Of a DNA stretch of 64,000 bases, positions 48,621 through 58,058 are shown in pieces. Each line of letters begins with the position of its first letter. The first letter of the stretch is position 1. Below the pieces are notes generated by a model. That model made no database searches, was not told the DNA's origin, and saw only the letters and a list, made by a program, of their open reading frames with translations. The stretch comes from Paracoccus sp. MC1862 (GTDB lineage: Bacteria > Pseudomonadota > Alphaproteobacteria > Rhodobacterales > Rhodobacteraceae): positions 62,001 through 126,000 of the forward strand of contig NZ_CP067225.1 of the NCBI RefSeq assembly GCF_016617715.1, written 5' to 3'. Both the position numbers and the translations under genes were made by a program.

Positions 48621-48694
48621 GGCGGGTTGGCGGAGAGGTTACGCAGCGGATTGCAAATCCGTGAAGACCGGTTCGATTCCGGTACCCGCCTCCA
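48621..48694 (+). tRNA. tRNA-Cys (anticodon GCA)
   Basis: A 74-base tRNA with the CCA end encoded. The acceptor arm GGCGGGT pairs with ACCCGCC, the anticodon loop is TTGCAAA with GCA at 48653-48655, and the T-arm is CCGGTTCGATTCCGG. A discriminator T precedes CCA. All four arms pair. It is the only RNA gene seen in the window. Confidence 0.95.
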
Positions 48695-48814
48695 GGGTGA
48701 GACCCCAGTCAGGCCGGCGTCCTTCCTTCGCCATTTTCCGCTCAAGGCTCTGGAACCACGGGTTTCCGGCAAACCTCGCCGGATGCCTGCCGTACATCTG
48801 GCATTGCGGCATGA

Positions 48815-48848
48815 AAAGGCCCGGCCGCCCTTCGCATGCCGGGTCTTT
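48815..48848. terminator. Bidirectional terminator between tRNA-Cys and the transglycosylase gene
   Basis: AAAGGCCCGGC (48815-48825) and GCCGGGTCTTT (48838-48848) pair over 11 bases with one G-U. On the minus strand the stem is followed by TTTTC, 18 bases after the transglycosylase stop, which gives a good terminator for that gene. On the plus strand CCCTTTTCCC follows. Confidence 0.6.
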
Positions 48849-48866
48849 CCCTTTTCCCTCGCAGCC

Positions 48867-50135
48867 TCAGCGCCCCCGCAACTGCCCCAGCAGGATCGAG
48901 GTCGCGTAGCCGTCGGGCGGGACGCCGATGGATCGCTGGAAGGCCGAGATCGCCTCCATCGTGCCGGTGCCGATCTTGCCGTCGATCTCGTCGCGGTAAA
49001 AGCCGCGGGCGGTCAGCAGGCGCTGGATCTCGGTCCGCTCTCCTTGCGTCAGCGGGCGGTCGGACCGGGGCCATGCAGCCTGGATGCCAGGGCGGCCGGC
49101 GATCGCCTCGGCCAGGTAGCTCACGCCCAGCGCATAGCTGTCCGAGTTGTTGTAGCGCAGGATCGAGCGGAAGTTGTCGAGGATCAGGAACGCAGGCCCC
49201 CGAGCCCCCGCAGGCCGGATGATCGAGCCGGTGCCGGCCGGCAGCCCGCGGCCGCTCGCCGCCCGCACGCCCATCGCCGCAAGCTGGCTGGTGCTGGTCC
49301 GCGTGCCCTTGCCGACGGCGGTGAAGCCCTCGGGCACCACGACCTCGACCACCCAGGGCTGGCCGCGCTGCCAGCCGTTGCGGGCCAGATAGGCTGCGGT
49401 CGAGGCCAGCGAATCGGTCGGGTCGTCCGACCAGATGTCGCGCCGCCCGTCGCCGGTGAAATCGACCGCATAGCTGAGATACGAGTTCGGCATGAACTGC
49501 GTGTGCCCCATCGCCCCCGCCCAGGACCCAAGCATATGTTCCGGCGCGGTGTCGCCCGCCTGGATGATCCGCAGCGCTGCGATCAGTTGTTCCTGGAACA
49601 TCTGCGAGCGGCGCCCGTCATAGGCCAGCGTCGCCAGCGATGGAATGATCTGCATCCGGCCCCGGTTCGCGCCGAAATTCGATTCCATCCCCCAGACCGC
49701 CAGCACGATCTCGCGCGGGACGCCGTAGGTGGCCTCGATCGCCGCCAGCGTCCGGGCGTGCTGGGCGGCCATCTGGCGGCCGGTGGTGACCCGTTCCGGA
49801 GACACCGCGCTGTCGAGGTAAAGCCAGACGGGACGCGAGAACTCGGCCTGCCGTCGGTCGAGGCGGATCACCTCGGAGTTGTAACGGGCGATCGACATGG
49901 CCCGGTCATAGGTCGCGGGGCTGATGCCGGCCGAAACGGCACGCGGGCGGAAATTCCGCACCCATTGCTGGAAGCTCGCCTCGGTCGCGGGATCGGCAGC
50001 GGGGATCGGAGCCGGGGTTACGGACGACCCGCCGCCGGTCGAGCCGATGCCGGGGCCCACGCCGATGGTCGTGCCGCAGGACCCCAGCACGGCCACCATG
50101 GCCGTGGCAAGGGCGAGCCTTGTCGTCAATTTCAT
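48867..50135 (-). CDS. Lytic murein transglycosylase, MltB family lipoprotein
   Basis: A 422-residue lipoprotein. The lipobox ends at Cys20 (VLGSC). The SLT_2 domain (about 52-345) has the catalytic Glu151 in VWGMESNFG and GRMQIIPSLATLA with HTQFMPNSY. A peptidoglycan-binding_1 domain closes the protein (about 360-418). It cuts glycan strands with formation of 1,6-anhydro ends. Good length for an alphaproteobacterial MltB. A terminator lies just downstream. Confidence 0.92.
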   Translation of the reverse strand: MKLTTRLALATAMVAVLGSCGTTIGVGPGIGSTGGGSSVTPAPIPAADPATEASFQQWVRNFRPRAVSAGISPATYDRAMSIARYNSEVIRLDRRQAEFSRPVWLYLDSAVSPERVTTGRQMAAQHARTLAAIEATYGVPREIVLAVWGMESNFGANRGRMQIIPSLATLAYDGRRSQMFQEQLIAALRIIQAGDTAPEHMLGSWAGAMGHTQFMPNSYLSYAVDFTGDGRRDIWSDDPTDSLASTAAYLARNGWQRGQPWVVEVVVPEGFTAVGKGTRTSTSQLAAMGVRAASGRGLPAGTGSIIRPAGARGPAFLILDNFRSILRYNNSDSYALGVSYLAEAIAGRPGIQAAWPRSDRPLTQGERTEIQRLLTARGFYRDEIDGKIGTGTMEAISAFQRSIGVPPDGYATSILLGQLRGR

Positions 50136-50249
50136 GTCACTGCCTCGTCGGGATATCGTTTTTATTGCCGCAAAGCTTAGCCGCGGCCCCCGGAAGCTTG
50201 CAACCCGCCGCAGGTGTTCCGCACAGCTTCAGGATGCAGGGCGGCAGGA

Positions 50250-50573
50250 TCAGCGGTTGCCCGGCTCGTCGAAGAACGGCTCGAACTGGGCCACGATCAC
50301 ACTGTTTTCCTCAAGCGCGCGGGTCATCAGGGCGCGTTCCTCCTCGGGGATCTCGTGGCCTTCGGCCTGCCGTTCCTCGGGCGTGCCGTAGCCCTGCACC
50401 TCAAGCGGGGCCAGGTCGGCCTGCTTGAGGATCGCCACTGTCTCGCGCACCGCCTCGTCCTGATCCACGCCCGAGGCGTAGCAGACCAGTGCCGCGCCAG
50501 TCGCCCCATCGGGCAGCCCGTCCCCCTGCTTGCGGCCGACCTGGACCAGCAGCGTATAGACCTGTTGTGCCAT
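50250..50573 (-). CDS. Small conserved hypothetical protein
   Basis: A 107-residue soluble protein with a strong GGAGGAA ribosome site before its ATG. The sequence has two hydrophobic strands (YTLLVQVG, AALVCYASG) and a helical, acidic C-terminal half, perhaps a small ferredoxin-like fold. No catalytic motif or membrane segment is visible. It is 114 bases before the transglycosylase gene and follows the second DUF421 gene in the same direction, so it may be cotranscribed with either. The function is unknown. Confidence 0.7.
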   Translation of the reverse strand: MAQQVYTLLVQVGRKQGDGLPDGATGAALVCYASGVDQDEAVRETVAILKQADLAPLEVQGYGTPEERQAEGHEIPEEERALMTRALEENSVIVAQFEPFFDEPGNR

Positions 50574-50637
50574 GGCTTCCTCCGCTCACTGTCCGGCGGG
50601 ATGGCGGATGCCGGCCCGGTTGGCAAGCGCGATGGCG

Positions 50638-51360
50638 TCAGTCCGAGGCGCGGGCCACCCCGGGCGTCACCGCAGGGGTCCAGCCGTCCCGGCGCCCGCA
50701 GTCGGGGCAGCCTGTCGTTTCAGACACATCTGCGGCGACCCGCAGCGTGCCGCAGTTCACGCAGCAGACCGGCGCCTTCGGGGCGGCGGTAGCAAGGGGC
50801 GCGGGGGGCGACACATCGTCGGGCGGGACAATGGGCAGGCCCGGAACCGGCGTCTCGCGGTGGAAGACCGACAGGCCGCCGCCGGATTCATGGAAGGCGG
50901 ATTCGACCTGCCCGAGGTTGGAAATGCCCCTGAGCCGCAGCAGCGACTTCAGCTCCAGCGCGCTGATGTCGCGCAGGACCAGTCCCTCGCGGTCGATGCG
51001 GCCGTCGCGGACGACGGCCACGGTGCGGCCGTCGATGATCCGCTTGGCGTGGTCGTATCGCTCGATCAGGTTGTCGATCAGCTTGTTCAGGCAGACGATC
51101 ACGGTGATGACCAGCATGGCCTGCAGCAGCGGCACGTCGGGGTAGAAAGTCGCGTCCCCCACCGCCGAGCCGAGCGCGATCACCAGGATCAGGTCCACCA
51201 TCGACAGTTGCGTGACCGAGCGCCCGCCGATCCAGCGGATCAACGCCAGCGTGTAGCCGTAGATGAGGAACGTCCTGAACGCGATCTCGGCGTAGAACAA
51301 AAATGGTTCCTGGCCCAGGAACATCCGGGTCAGGTCAAAGGGGATGACGGGATCTTCCAT
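50638..51360 (-). CDS. DUF421 membrane protein with C-terminal zinc-ribbon-like motif
   Basis: A 240-residue YetF-type protein with three N-terminal helices (about 20-85), the DUF421 soluble domain (about 90-165, with RIIDGRTVAVVRDGRIDREGL) and an extra tail. The tail holds two CxxC pairs, Cys200/Cys203 and Cys218/Cys221, spaced as in zinc ribbons. The paralogue at 26.5 kb lacks this tail. The role of DUF421 is unknown. It lies just downstream of rppH, 34 bases before it in the same direction. Confidence 0.82.
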   Translation of the reverse strand: MEDPVIPFDLTRMFLGQEPFLFYAEIAFRTFLIYGYTLALIRWIGGRSVTQLSMVDLILVIALGSAVGDATFYPDVPLLQAMLVITVIVCLNKLIDNLIERYDHAKRIIDGRTVAVVRDGRIDREGLVLRDISALELKSLLRLRGISNLGQVESAFHESGGGLSVFHRETPVPGLPIVPPDDVSPPAPLATAAPKAPVCCVNCGTLRVAADVSETTGCPDCGRRDGWTPAVTPGVARASD

Positions 51361-51394
51361 GTCCTCTCTGCGGCAGCCGAAGACGATCTGCGGC

Positions 51395-51919
51395 TTACGA
51401 CTTGCTCAACCGGTCGGCGAAATCTGCAAAGACGCGGTCGTAAACCTCGCGCTTGAAGGGGACGATCTTCTCGGCCACCTCGCGCGGGGTCATCCAGCGC
51501 CATTCGTCGAACTCGGGATGGTCGGTGGCGATGTCGATCTGGTCGTCACGGCCCTTGAAGCGGACCAGATACCATTTCTGCCGCTGTCCGCCATAGCGGC
51601 CCTTCCAGATCCTGCCGACAAGTTCCGGCGGCAGGTCATAGCGCACCCAGTCGGGCGACTCGGCCAGGATCTCGCACAACTCGGCCGGAATGCCGGTTTC
51701 CTCACGCAATTCGCGCAGGGCGGCGGCGCGGGGGTCCTCGCCCTCGTCGATGCCGCCTTGGGGCATCTGCCAGGCGTCGGAAGGGTTGTCGATGCGGTGG
51801 CCGGCGAAGACCTTGCCCTCGTCGTTGATCAGCACCACCCCGGCGCAGGGGCGATAGGGCAGGCCACCGGGGCCACTGTCCTCGGGCTTGATGGCCCGGG
51901 CCTTGGTCGTCTCGTTCAT
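51395..51919 (-). CDS. rppH: RNA pyrophosphohydrolase
   Basis: A 174-residue Nudix enzyme that removes pyrophosphate from the 5' end of mRNA and starts its decay. The Nudix box [21 protein letters not shown] starts at residue 55, and [11 protein letters not shown] and W-rich [19 protein letters not shown] are the RppH-type flanks. Three starts are possible: ATG 51919, GTG 51925 (best spacing to AGGA) and TTG 51931. It is the last gene of the gpmI-envC-ctpA-rppH operon. Confidence 0.92.
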   Translation of the reverse strand: MNETTKARAIKPEDSGPGGLPYRPCAGVVLINDEGKVFAGHRIDNPSDAWQMPQGGIDEGEDPRAAALRELREETGIPAELCEILAESPDWVRYDLPPELVGRIWKGRYGGQRQKWYLVRFKGRDDQIDIATDHPEFDEWRWMTPREVAEKIVPFKREVYDRVFADFADRLSKS

Positions 51920-51927
51920 CGGCACGC

Positions 51928-53427
51928 TCAATCCTGGCTGGGACGGTCGGCGGGGCGGCCGACCGGGGCGCGGGCCGCCGGGGCCGAGGTGCCCGTGGGG
52001 GCGGCGTTCGTTTCGCTCTCGCGCGCGTCCTCGCTGGTGGGGTCCTCGCCGGTCACGGCGGGCTTGGCCGCATCCGCCACCTGCCGGGCCGAGAAATCGA
52101 CCGCAGCCAGTCCCTTGAGAATGTCGACCGCATAGGCAAGCTGGTAATCCTCGTCGCGCAGCTTGGCGGTGGCCTCCACCTGAGCAGCCTCTTCCTCGAT
52201 CTGTCGGCGTTCCTCGTCGCTGATCGAGTCGTTGTTCAGCGCGCCCCGCAGGTCGCGTTCCGAGGTGCCGAAGTTCGAGGCGCTGCGCGGGGCGTCCTCC
52301 TCACCCTCCGCCGGGCGGGCGGGGGGCTGTTCCACGATGATGTCGGGGTTGATGCCCAAGGCCTGGATCGAACGGCCCGAGGGCGTGTAATACAGCGCCG
52401 TCGTCAGCCGGATGGCGCTGTCCGAGGTCACCGGCATGACGGTCTGGACCGAGCCCTTGCCGAAGCTCTTGGTGCCCACGACGATGGCACGGCGGTGGTC
52501 CTGCAGCGCGCCGGTCACGATTTCCGACGCCGAGGCCGAGCCGCCGTTGATCAGCACCACCATCGGCTTGCCCTGCGCCAGATCGCCAGCTTCGGCGTTC
52601 CAGCGGCCGCTTTCCTCGGGCTTGCGGCCGCGGGTGGACACGATCTCGCCCTTGTCGAGAAAGGCGTCGCTGACCATCACCGCCTGTTCCAGAAGCCCGC
52701 CGGGGTTGTTGCGCAGGTCCAGCACGAAGCCCGTGACCTCGTCGATGCCGCCCGCTTCCTCGACGGCCTTCGCCAGTTCGGTCTGCAGCGTGTCATAGGT
52801 CTCGTCGTTGAAGGTGGCGACGCGCAGCACCACGGCATCGCCCTCGTTGCGGGTGCGGACAACGGTCAGGCGGATCGTTTCGCGCGTCATGGTCACGTCG
52901 AAAGGCTCGGTCTCACCTTCGCGCAGGATGGTGACCGTGACTTCCGAACCGATGGGACCGCGCATCTTCTCGACTGATTCGTCCAGCGTCAGGCCCATCA
53001 GCGATTCGCCGTTCACATGGGTGATGAAGTCGCCGGGCTTGATCCCTGCATTGGCGGCGGGGGTGTCGTCCATGGGCGAGATCACCTTGACCAGTCCGTC
53101 CTCCTGCCCGACCTCGATTCCGAGGCCCCCGAAACTGCCGCGGGTCTGGGTCTGCATGTCCTCGTAGTCGTTGGCGGACAGGAAGGACGAATGCGGGTCA
53201 AGCGAGGTCAGCATCCCGTTGATCGCGGCCTCGATCAGCTTCTTCGAATCGACGTCCTGGACGTAATCCTGCCGCACCCGCTCGAAGACATTGCCGAACA
53301 GGTCCAGTTGTTCGTAGACCGAGGTGTTGCGTTCGGTTTCCTGGGCGATCAGCGGGCCGGCCAGTTGCGTGGTCACGAGGATGCCCGCCAGCGTGCCGCC
53401 GATGCCCGCCATCAGATAGTTCTTCAT
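51928..53427 (-). CDS. ctpA: Carboxy-terminal processing protease
   Basis: A 499-residue S41 protease acting in the periplasm on cell-wall and regulatory proteins. An N-terminal signal or anchor (about 1-28), the PDZ domain (about 90-170) and the protease domain with the catalytic regions GGSASASE and KSFGKGS are visible. A Pro/Ala/acidic tail of about 100 residues follows the protease domain. It overlaps envC by four bases and rppH by a few, so the four genes are translationally coupled. Confidence 0.93.
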   Translation of the reverse strand: MKNYLMAGIGGTLAGILVTTQLAGPLIAQETERNTSVYEQLDLFGNVFERVRQDYVQDVDSKKLIEAAINGMLTSLDPHSSFLSANDYEDMQTQTRGSFGGLGIEVGQEDGLVKVISPMDDTPAANAGIKPGDFITHVNGESLMGLTLDESVEKMRGPIGSEVTVTILREGETEPFDVTMTRETIRLTVVRTRNEGDAVVLRVATFNDETYDTLQTELAKAVEEAGGIDEVTGFVLDLRNNPGGLLEQAVMVSDAFLDKGEIVSTRGRKPEESGRWNAEAGDLAQGKPMVVLINGGSASASEIVTGALQDHRRAIVVGTKSFGKGSVQTVMPVTSDSAIRLTTALYYTPSGRSIQALGINPDIIVEQPPARPAEGEEDAPRSASNFGTSERDLRGALNNDSISDEERRQIEEEAAQVEATAKLRDEDYQLAYAVDILKGLAAVDFSARQVADAAKPAVTGEDPTSEDARESETNAAPTGTSAPAARAPVGRPADRPSQD

Positions 53428-54755
53428 TCCGTCGTCCTGACCTGCTGGGGGGCATCACCGCCCGCCGTGTCGCCGTTGTCGCTGGCGGCATCGCTGCCGG
53501 TCGCGGGGGTTATGACCGGATTCATCACGAACCACTCGGTCGGGTCCAGCGTTTCCTTGCCCTGGCGCAGTTCCACATACAGCGGCTGCATCGCAGGCGG
53601 GGTGCTGCCGACAGTCGCGGCTTCCACGAAGGCGGCGCCGAATTCCGCCGCCGAGCCTTCCTGGTCGCCCATCAGTCCCATCGGCTCGCCTGCCAGCAGG
53701 ACGTCTCCGGTTTCTCCGAACACTTCAGATAGGCCCGCGACGATCAGAAGGTAGCCGCCGGCGGGCTCCACGATCATCACGTTGCCGTAATTCAGCAGCG
53801 GGCCGCGATAGCGGATCGTCGCGGGCCAGGGCGAGGCGACCAGCGCCGCAGGAGCGGTGCCGATGGTCAGGCCGGGCCGGCGGAGGCCGTCGGCATCGGG
53901 CTCGTCAGGGCCGCGCAGGATCGCGCCCACCGCCGGCAGGGGCAGGCTGCCCTGCGCGGCCTCGAAATCGGCCATCGGCGCGCCGATGTCCTTTTCCATC
54001 GCCACGATCCCATCCGCGAACCCTTCCAACGTGTCGGCCGAAGCCAGCAGCGCTGTCAGTTCGGCCGGGTCCTCGCCAAAGCGTGTGGGCATGGAGGAGC
54101 GGTCGGTGACCGCCGAGGCCAGCAACCGCCGCGCCTCCTGCACATGGCCAAGGCCCTGCGCCAGCATGTCGGCGGCGGATTGCTCGATCCGGCGCACAGT
54201 AGCGATTTCGTCCAGCCCGGCCTTGAGCCGGTCGGCCTCGGCCTGCAGGGCGGGGGCGACGGCGGACAGGATCATGCCGGATTGCGCGGTGCTGGCCGCG
54301 CCCGCCGGGTGCAGCAGCATCAGGGTTTCGGGCGATTGCTGCATCGCCGTCATCACGCCCAGGACGCGGGACAACTGGTCGCGCTGGGCCTCGAACTCGG
54401 CCCGCACCTCGGCTTCGCGCAGCGCGGCGCGGCGCAGGCTGTCGCGCAGGGCGGCCTGGCCCTGCTCATAGGCGCGGATCACCTCGGACAGCGCCATCAC
54501 CTGGTCGTCGGCGGTCAGCGCCTCGTCCAGCCGCCCGATGGCATCGCGCAGGGACCCGGCGGCGGCGGCGGCCTCGCGCGCGGTCGCCTCGGCCGGGGTT
54601 TCGTCGGCACCGATGGTCGCAGGATCACCGGTCGCGATGGTGACGGCGCCGCGGCCGCCTTCCGATGCGACCGTCTGCGCTAGTCCCGCGCCGGCTGCCA
54701 GCAGCGCGCCCAGGGCCAGCGCCGTTGTCCGCAGAAGGGCAGGGGCGCGGGTCAT
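53424..54755 (-). CDS. envC: EnvC-like murein hydrolase activator
   Basis: A 443-residue exported protein with signal peptide (about 1-27), a long coiled coil (about 60-230) and a C-terminal LytM domain. The LytM domain keeps LNYGNVMIVEPAGGYLLIV and LYVELRQGKETLDPTEWF but has no HxxxD or HxH metal site, so it should activate an amidase rather than cut the wall itself. Sits between gpmI and ctpA, a frequent arrangement in alphaproteobacteria. Both neighbours overlap it by four bases. Confidence 0.88.
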   Translation of the reverse strand: MTRAPALLRTTALALGALLAAGAGLAQTVASEGGRGAVTIATGDPATIGADETPAEATAREAAAAAGSLRDAIGRLDEALTADDQVMALSEVIRAYEQGQAALRDSLRRAALREAEVRAEFEAQRDQLSRVLGVMTAMQQSPETLMLLHPAGAASTAQSGMILSAVAPALQAEADRLKAGLDEIATVRRIEQSAADMLAQGLGHVQEARRLLASAVTDRSSMPTRFGEDPAELTALLASADTLEGFADGIVAMEKDIGAPMADFEAAQGSLPLPAVGAILRGPDEPDADGLRRPGLTIGTAPAALVASPWPATIRYRGPLLNYGNVMIVEPAGGYLLIVAGLSEVFGETGDVLLAGEPMGLMGDQEGSAAEFGAAFVEAATVGSTPPAMQPLYVELRQGKETLDPTEWFVMNPVITPATGSDAASDNGDTAGGDAPQQVRTTE

Positions 54756-56278
54756 GGCCGAAGGATCAGGCTCTGCCCGGTCATCTCGGCCGGCTTGTCG
54801 AGCCCCATCAGGTCCAGCACCGTCGGCGCGACATCGGCAAGCCGCCCGCCCGTCCGCAGCGAGGCGCCCGCAGGTCCGCGATAGACGATCACCGGCACCG
54901 GGTTCGTCGTATGGGCCGTGTGGGGTCCTCCGGTCGCGGGGTCCACCATCATCTCGCAGTTGCCGTGGTCGGCGATGATGACCGCCGCCCCGCCCGCGCG
55001 GTCCAGCGCATCCAGCATCATGCCGATGCCCCGGTCCACCGCCTCGCAGGCGCGGATGGCGGCGGACAGGCTGCCGGTATGACCCACCATGTCGGGGTTG
55101 GCGAAGTTGACCACGATCAGGTCGTAGCCTTCGCTGATGGCCTGCACCAGCCGCTCGGACACTTCGCCCGCCGCCATTTCAGGGGCGAGGTCGTAGGTGG
55201 CAACCTTGGGGCTGGCGGGCATGTGGCGGTCCTCGCCCGGTTCGGGCGCTTCCTTTCCGCCGTTCAGGAAGAAGGTGACATGGGGGTATTTCTCGGTCTC
55301 GGCCAGCCGGAACTGACGCAATCCGTGGGCCGCGACCCAGGCGCCCAGCGTGTTGGCGACCTGCCGCTTGGGGTATGCGGCGGACATGTAGGCGTCGTGG
55401 CGGATCGAGTAATCGACCATCCCCAGCACGCCCGTCCACAGCGGGCGGCCGATCACGTCGAACTCGGCGAAATCGGGCTGGCCGATGGCGGCCATGATCT
55501 CGCGCGCGCGGTCGGCACGGAAGTTGAGGCAGAAGAAGCCGTCGCCGTCCCGGGCGCCCGTATAGCCGGGCAGGACCGTGGGCGCGACGAACTCGTCGGT
55601 CTCGCCGCGGGCATAGGCGTCGGACACGGCGGTGGGCGCATCTGCGGCGTGCATGCCCTGTCCGCGCACGATGGCGTCATAGGCGCGGGCCACCCGGTCC
55701 CAGCGGTTGTCGCGGTCCATGGCGTAATAGCGGCCGGTGACGGTGCCGATGGTGACATGGTCGGGCAGGTTGCCCGCAAGCTCAGTGATGAAGCCCAGCG
55801 CCGACTGGGGCGGCACGTCGCGGCCGTCGGTGATCGCGTGCAGCACGACCGGCACGCCCTGATGCGCCACCGCCCGGCAGGCCGCGACCACATGGGCGAT
55901 ATGGCCGTGGACGCCGCCGTCCGAGATGACGCCCATCAGATGTGCGGTCCCGCCCGCGGCCTTCATCCGGTCCACGAAGCCGCGGATGCCGGGGTTCTCG
56001 AAGAAGCTGCCGTCCTCGATGGCAAGGTCGATCTGGCCCAGGTCCATCGCCACCACGCGCCCTGCGCCGATATTGGTGTGCCCGACCTCCGAGTTCCCCA
56101 TCTGTCCACGCGGCAGCCCCACGTCCGGGCCATAGGTGATCAGGGTCGAGTTCGGGCATTCCCGCCGCAGCCGGTCCATGTTCGGCGTCGTCGCCTGGTC
56201 GGGGGCGCTGAACTCGGGGCGGTCCGCGATCCCCCAGCCATCGAGGATGCAGAGGACGACGGGACGGGCTGCGGACAT
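54752..56278 (-). CDS. gpmI: 2,3-bisphosphoglycerate-independent phosphoglycerate mutase
   Basis: A 508-residue dimanganese enzyme of glycolysis. The metal ligand Asp13 (ILDGWG) and the nucleophile Ser63 (GQMGNSEVGH) are present, and the C-terminal metal site NFANPDMVGHTG and IADHGNCEMM is intact. The open frame extends much further upstream, but that part overlaps dut and is not family sequence; ATG 56278 gives MSAARPVVLCILDGWG. First gene of the four-gene overlapping operon. Confidence 0.95.
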   Translation of the reverse strand: MSAARPVVLCILDGWGIADRPEFSAPDQATTPNMDRLRRECPNSTLITYGPDVGLPRGQMGNSEVGHTNIGAGRVVAMDLGQIDLAIEDGSFFENPGIRGFVDRMKAAGGTAHLMGVISDGGVHGHIAHVVAACRAVAHQGVPVVLHAITDGRDVPPQSALGFITELAGNLPDHVTIGTVTGRYYAMDRDNRWDRVARAYDAIVRGQGMHAADAPTAVSDAYARGETDEFVAPTVLPGYTGARDGDGFFCLNFRADRAREIMAAIGQPDFAEFDVIGRPLWTGVLGMVDYSIRHDAYMSAAYPKRQVANTLGAWVAAHGLRQFRLAETEKYPHVTFFLNGGKEAPEPGEDRHMPASPKVATYDLAPEMAAGEVSERLVQAISEGYDLIVVNFANPDMVGHTGSLSAAIRACEAVDRGIGMMLDALDRAGGAAVIIADHGNCEMMVDPATGGPHTAHTTNPVPVIVYRGPAGASLRTGGRLADVAPTVLDLMGLDKPAEMTGQSLILRP

Positions 56279-56428
56279 CGGGGCCTCTTGCGGCTTGCTC
56301 GGGAGTGGCCGGTTTCTACGGCCCCGGCCGCCCATGGGCAAGGCGCGAGCCCGTGAGGCCCGCGCGCCCGGGCCGTGACCTTGCGCGGGGGATAGCGTAA
56401 GCCTGCGCCAAAGGATGAAGGCCCACCC

Positions 56429-56902
56429 ATGCACCCCCTGTCGCCCGCCGTCGAATTGAAGCTGCTGGACCCGCGCCTGCGCGACTGGGGAATGCCCAGC
56501 TATCAGACGCCGATGGCGGCGGCGCTGGACCTTCACGCCTGCCTTGACGCGCCGCTGATACTGCATCCGCAGGCCCCGGCGGAACTGGTGCCCTCGGGGA
56601 TCGCGCTGCACATGGCCGATCCGCACCTGGCGGCGCTGATCCTGCCGCGGTCGGGGCTGGGGCATCGCAGGGGGCTGGTGATGGGCAATGCCGTCGGGCT
56701 GATCGACGCGGATTACACCGAGCAGATCTTCATCAGCGCCTGGAACCGCAACCCTCCGGGGACCGAGCCCATCCTCATCCAGCCCGGTGAGCGCATCGCG
56801 CAGATGCTGTTCGTGCCCGTGGTGCGGCCGATGCTGGTCGAGGTGGCCGAGTTCACCCGCGACAGCGACCGCAGGGGCGGCTTCGGCTCGACGGGGGTCT
56901 GA
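56429..56902 (+). CDS. dut: dUTP diphosphatase
   Basis: A 157-residue trimeric dUTPase. PRSGLG (73-78), LIDADYTEQI with Asp93 and Tyr96, ERIAQMLFVPV and the C-terminal RGGFGSTGV complete motifs 1 to 5. It is divergent from gpmI and followed after four bases by the MoeB-like gene. Confidence 0.96.
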   Translation: MHPLSPAVELKLLDPRLRDWGMPSYQTPMAAALDLHACLDAPLILHPQAPAELVPSGIALHMADPHLAALILPRSGLGHRRGLVMGNAVGLIDADYTEQIFISAWNRNPPGTEPILIQPGERIAQMLFVPVVRPMLVEVAEFTRDSDRRGGFGSTGV

Positions 56903-56906
56903 AACG

Positions 56907-58058
56907 ATGTGGACGCTGCTGCTGATCCTTGCCGGCCTCGCCATCGCCTGGCGCTTCGGGGCCGGGGTGCTGGCCGCCGTGCTGGGCGCGATCTGGCTGG
57001 CCGGAGTCGCCGGCCTCTGGCAGCGCCATGCGGCGGGGCAGGCGCTTCTGCCCTCGGACCTTTGGGTTCCGGCCACCGGGCTTGCCGCTCTGGGCGCGGG
57101 TTATGCGGCGCTGATCGGCCGGCTCAGAGCCAGGGCGCGGGGCAGGGCCGGTCCGGGCGCGGGGATCGCTCTGCCCGGTCGCCGGGGACAAGCGCCGGCC
57201 GAGCCGCTCGCCAGCGGTCTCCTGGCGTCAAATATCCCGGAGTCCGACGCTGCTGCCCGGGCGATCCCCGCCGACCCGACCCAGCCCCTGGGTGACGCCG
57301 AGCTTGACCGTTACGCCCGCCATATCGTCCTGCGGGAACTCGGCGGGGCGGGGCAGCGGCGGCTGCGGGCGTCGCGCGTGCTGGTGGTCGGTGCGGGCGC
57401 GCTCGGCTCGCCGGTGCTGATGTATCTCGCCGCTGCGGGGGTGGGGCGGATCACGGTCGCGGATGATGACAGCGTGGGGCTGTCGAACCTGCAGCGGCAG
57501 GTGATCTTCGCGAGCGCTGACGTAGGCCGCCCCAAGGTCGAGGCGGCGGCCGAGGCGCTGGTCCGGCTGAACCCCCATGTCGGCGTCACCCCCCTTGCCC
57601 GCCGGGTGACGGCAGAGGATGCTGAACTGGTCGCAGCCCACGACCTGGTGCTGGACGGCACCGACAGCTTCGCCTCGCGCCGGGCCATCAACGCGGCCTG
57701 CGTCGCGGCGGGGGTGCCGCTGGTCGCAGGCTCCATCGCCCAATGGGAAGGGCAGGTCACGCTTTACGATCCCGCCCGAGGCGCGCCCTGCCTGTTCTGC
57801 CTGTTCCCCGAGCCGCCTGCGCCCGGCCTGGCCCTGTCCTGCGCCGAGGCCGGGGTCGTCGGCGCCCTGCCGGGGGTGATCGGCAGCCTCATGGCGCTTG
57901 AGGCGATCAAGCACCTGAGCGGGATGGCCGACAGCGGCCAAGGCAGCAGCCTGCGCGGACGGATGCTGATCTTCGACGGATTGTGGGGCGAGACGCGGAC
58001 CATCGCCGTTCACCGGCGGCCTGATTGCAGCATCTGCGGCGGTATCACGAAGTTGTGA
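56907..58058 (+). CDS. Membrane-anchored MoeB/ThiF-type adenylyltransferase
   Basis: A 383-residue E1-like enzyme. Residues 1 to about 75 hold two or three hydrophobic segments, an unusual membrane anchor. A linker (about 76-130) leads to the ThiF domain: RYARHI (135-140), the nucleotide loop GAGALGSP (162-169) and the Asp of the DGTDSF loop. The zinc site is CLFC and Cys374/Cys377 (CSIC). It should adenylate the C-terminal glycine of a small sulfur carrier such as MoaD or ThiS; there is no rhodanese domain. The linker codes for part of an intergenic repeat (57223-57246). The ATG at 56907 lies four bases after the dut stop. Confidence 0.85.
   Translation: MWTLLLILAGLAIAWRFGAGVLAAVLGAIWLAGVAGLWQRHAAGQALLPSDLWVPATGLAALGAGYAALIGRLRARARGRAGPGAGIALPGRRGQAPAEPLASGLLASNIPESDAAARAIPADPTQPLGDAELDRYARHIVLRELGGAGQRRLRASRVLVVGAGALGSPVLMYLAAAGVGRITVADDDSVGLSNLQRQVIFASADVGRPKVEAAAEALVRLNPHVGVTPLARRVTAEDAELVAAHDLVLDGTDSFASRRAINAACVAAGVPLVAGSIAQWEGQVTLYDPARGAPCLFCLFPEPPAPGLALSCAEAGVVGALPGVIGSLMALEAIKHLSGMADSGQGSSLRGRMLIFDGLWGETRTIAVHRRPDCSICGGITKL
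57223..57246 (-). repeat. CCGGGATATTTGACGCCAGG motif inside the MoeB-like gene, copy 5
   Basis: The minus strand reads CTCCGGGATATTTGACGCCA at the core of this stretch. It codes on the plus strand for residues 106-114, LASNIPESD, in the linker of the MoeB-like protein. Elsewhere the motif is intergenic. Confidence 0.5.

Noticed and set aside
56279..57076. N-terminal extension of gpmI
   Set aside because: It overlaps dut on the other strand and has no phosphoglycerate mutase similarity, while ATG 56278 gives the canonical N terminus.
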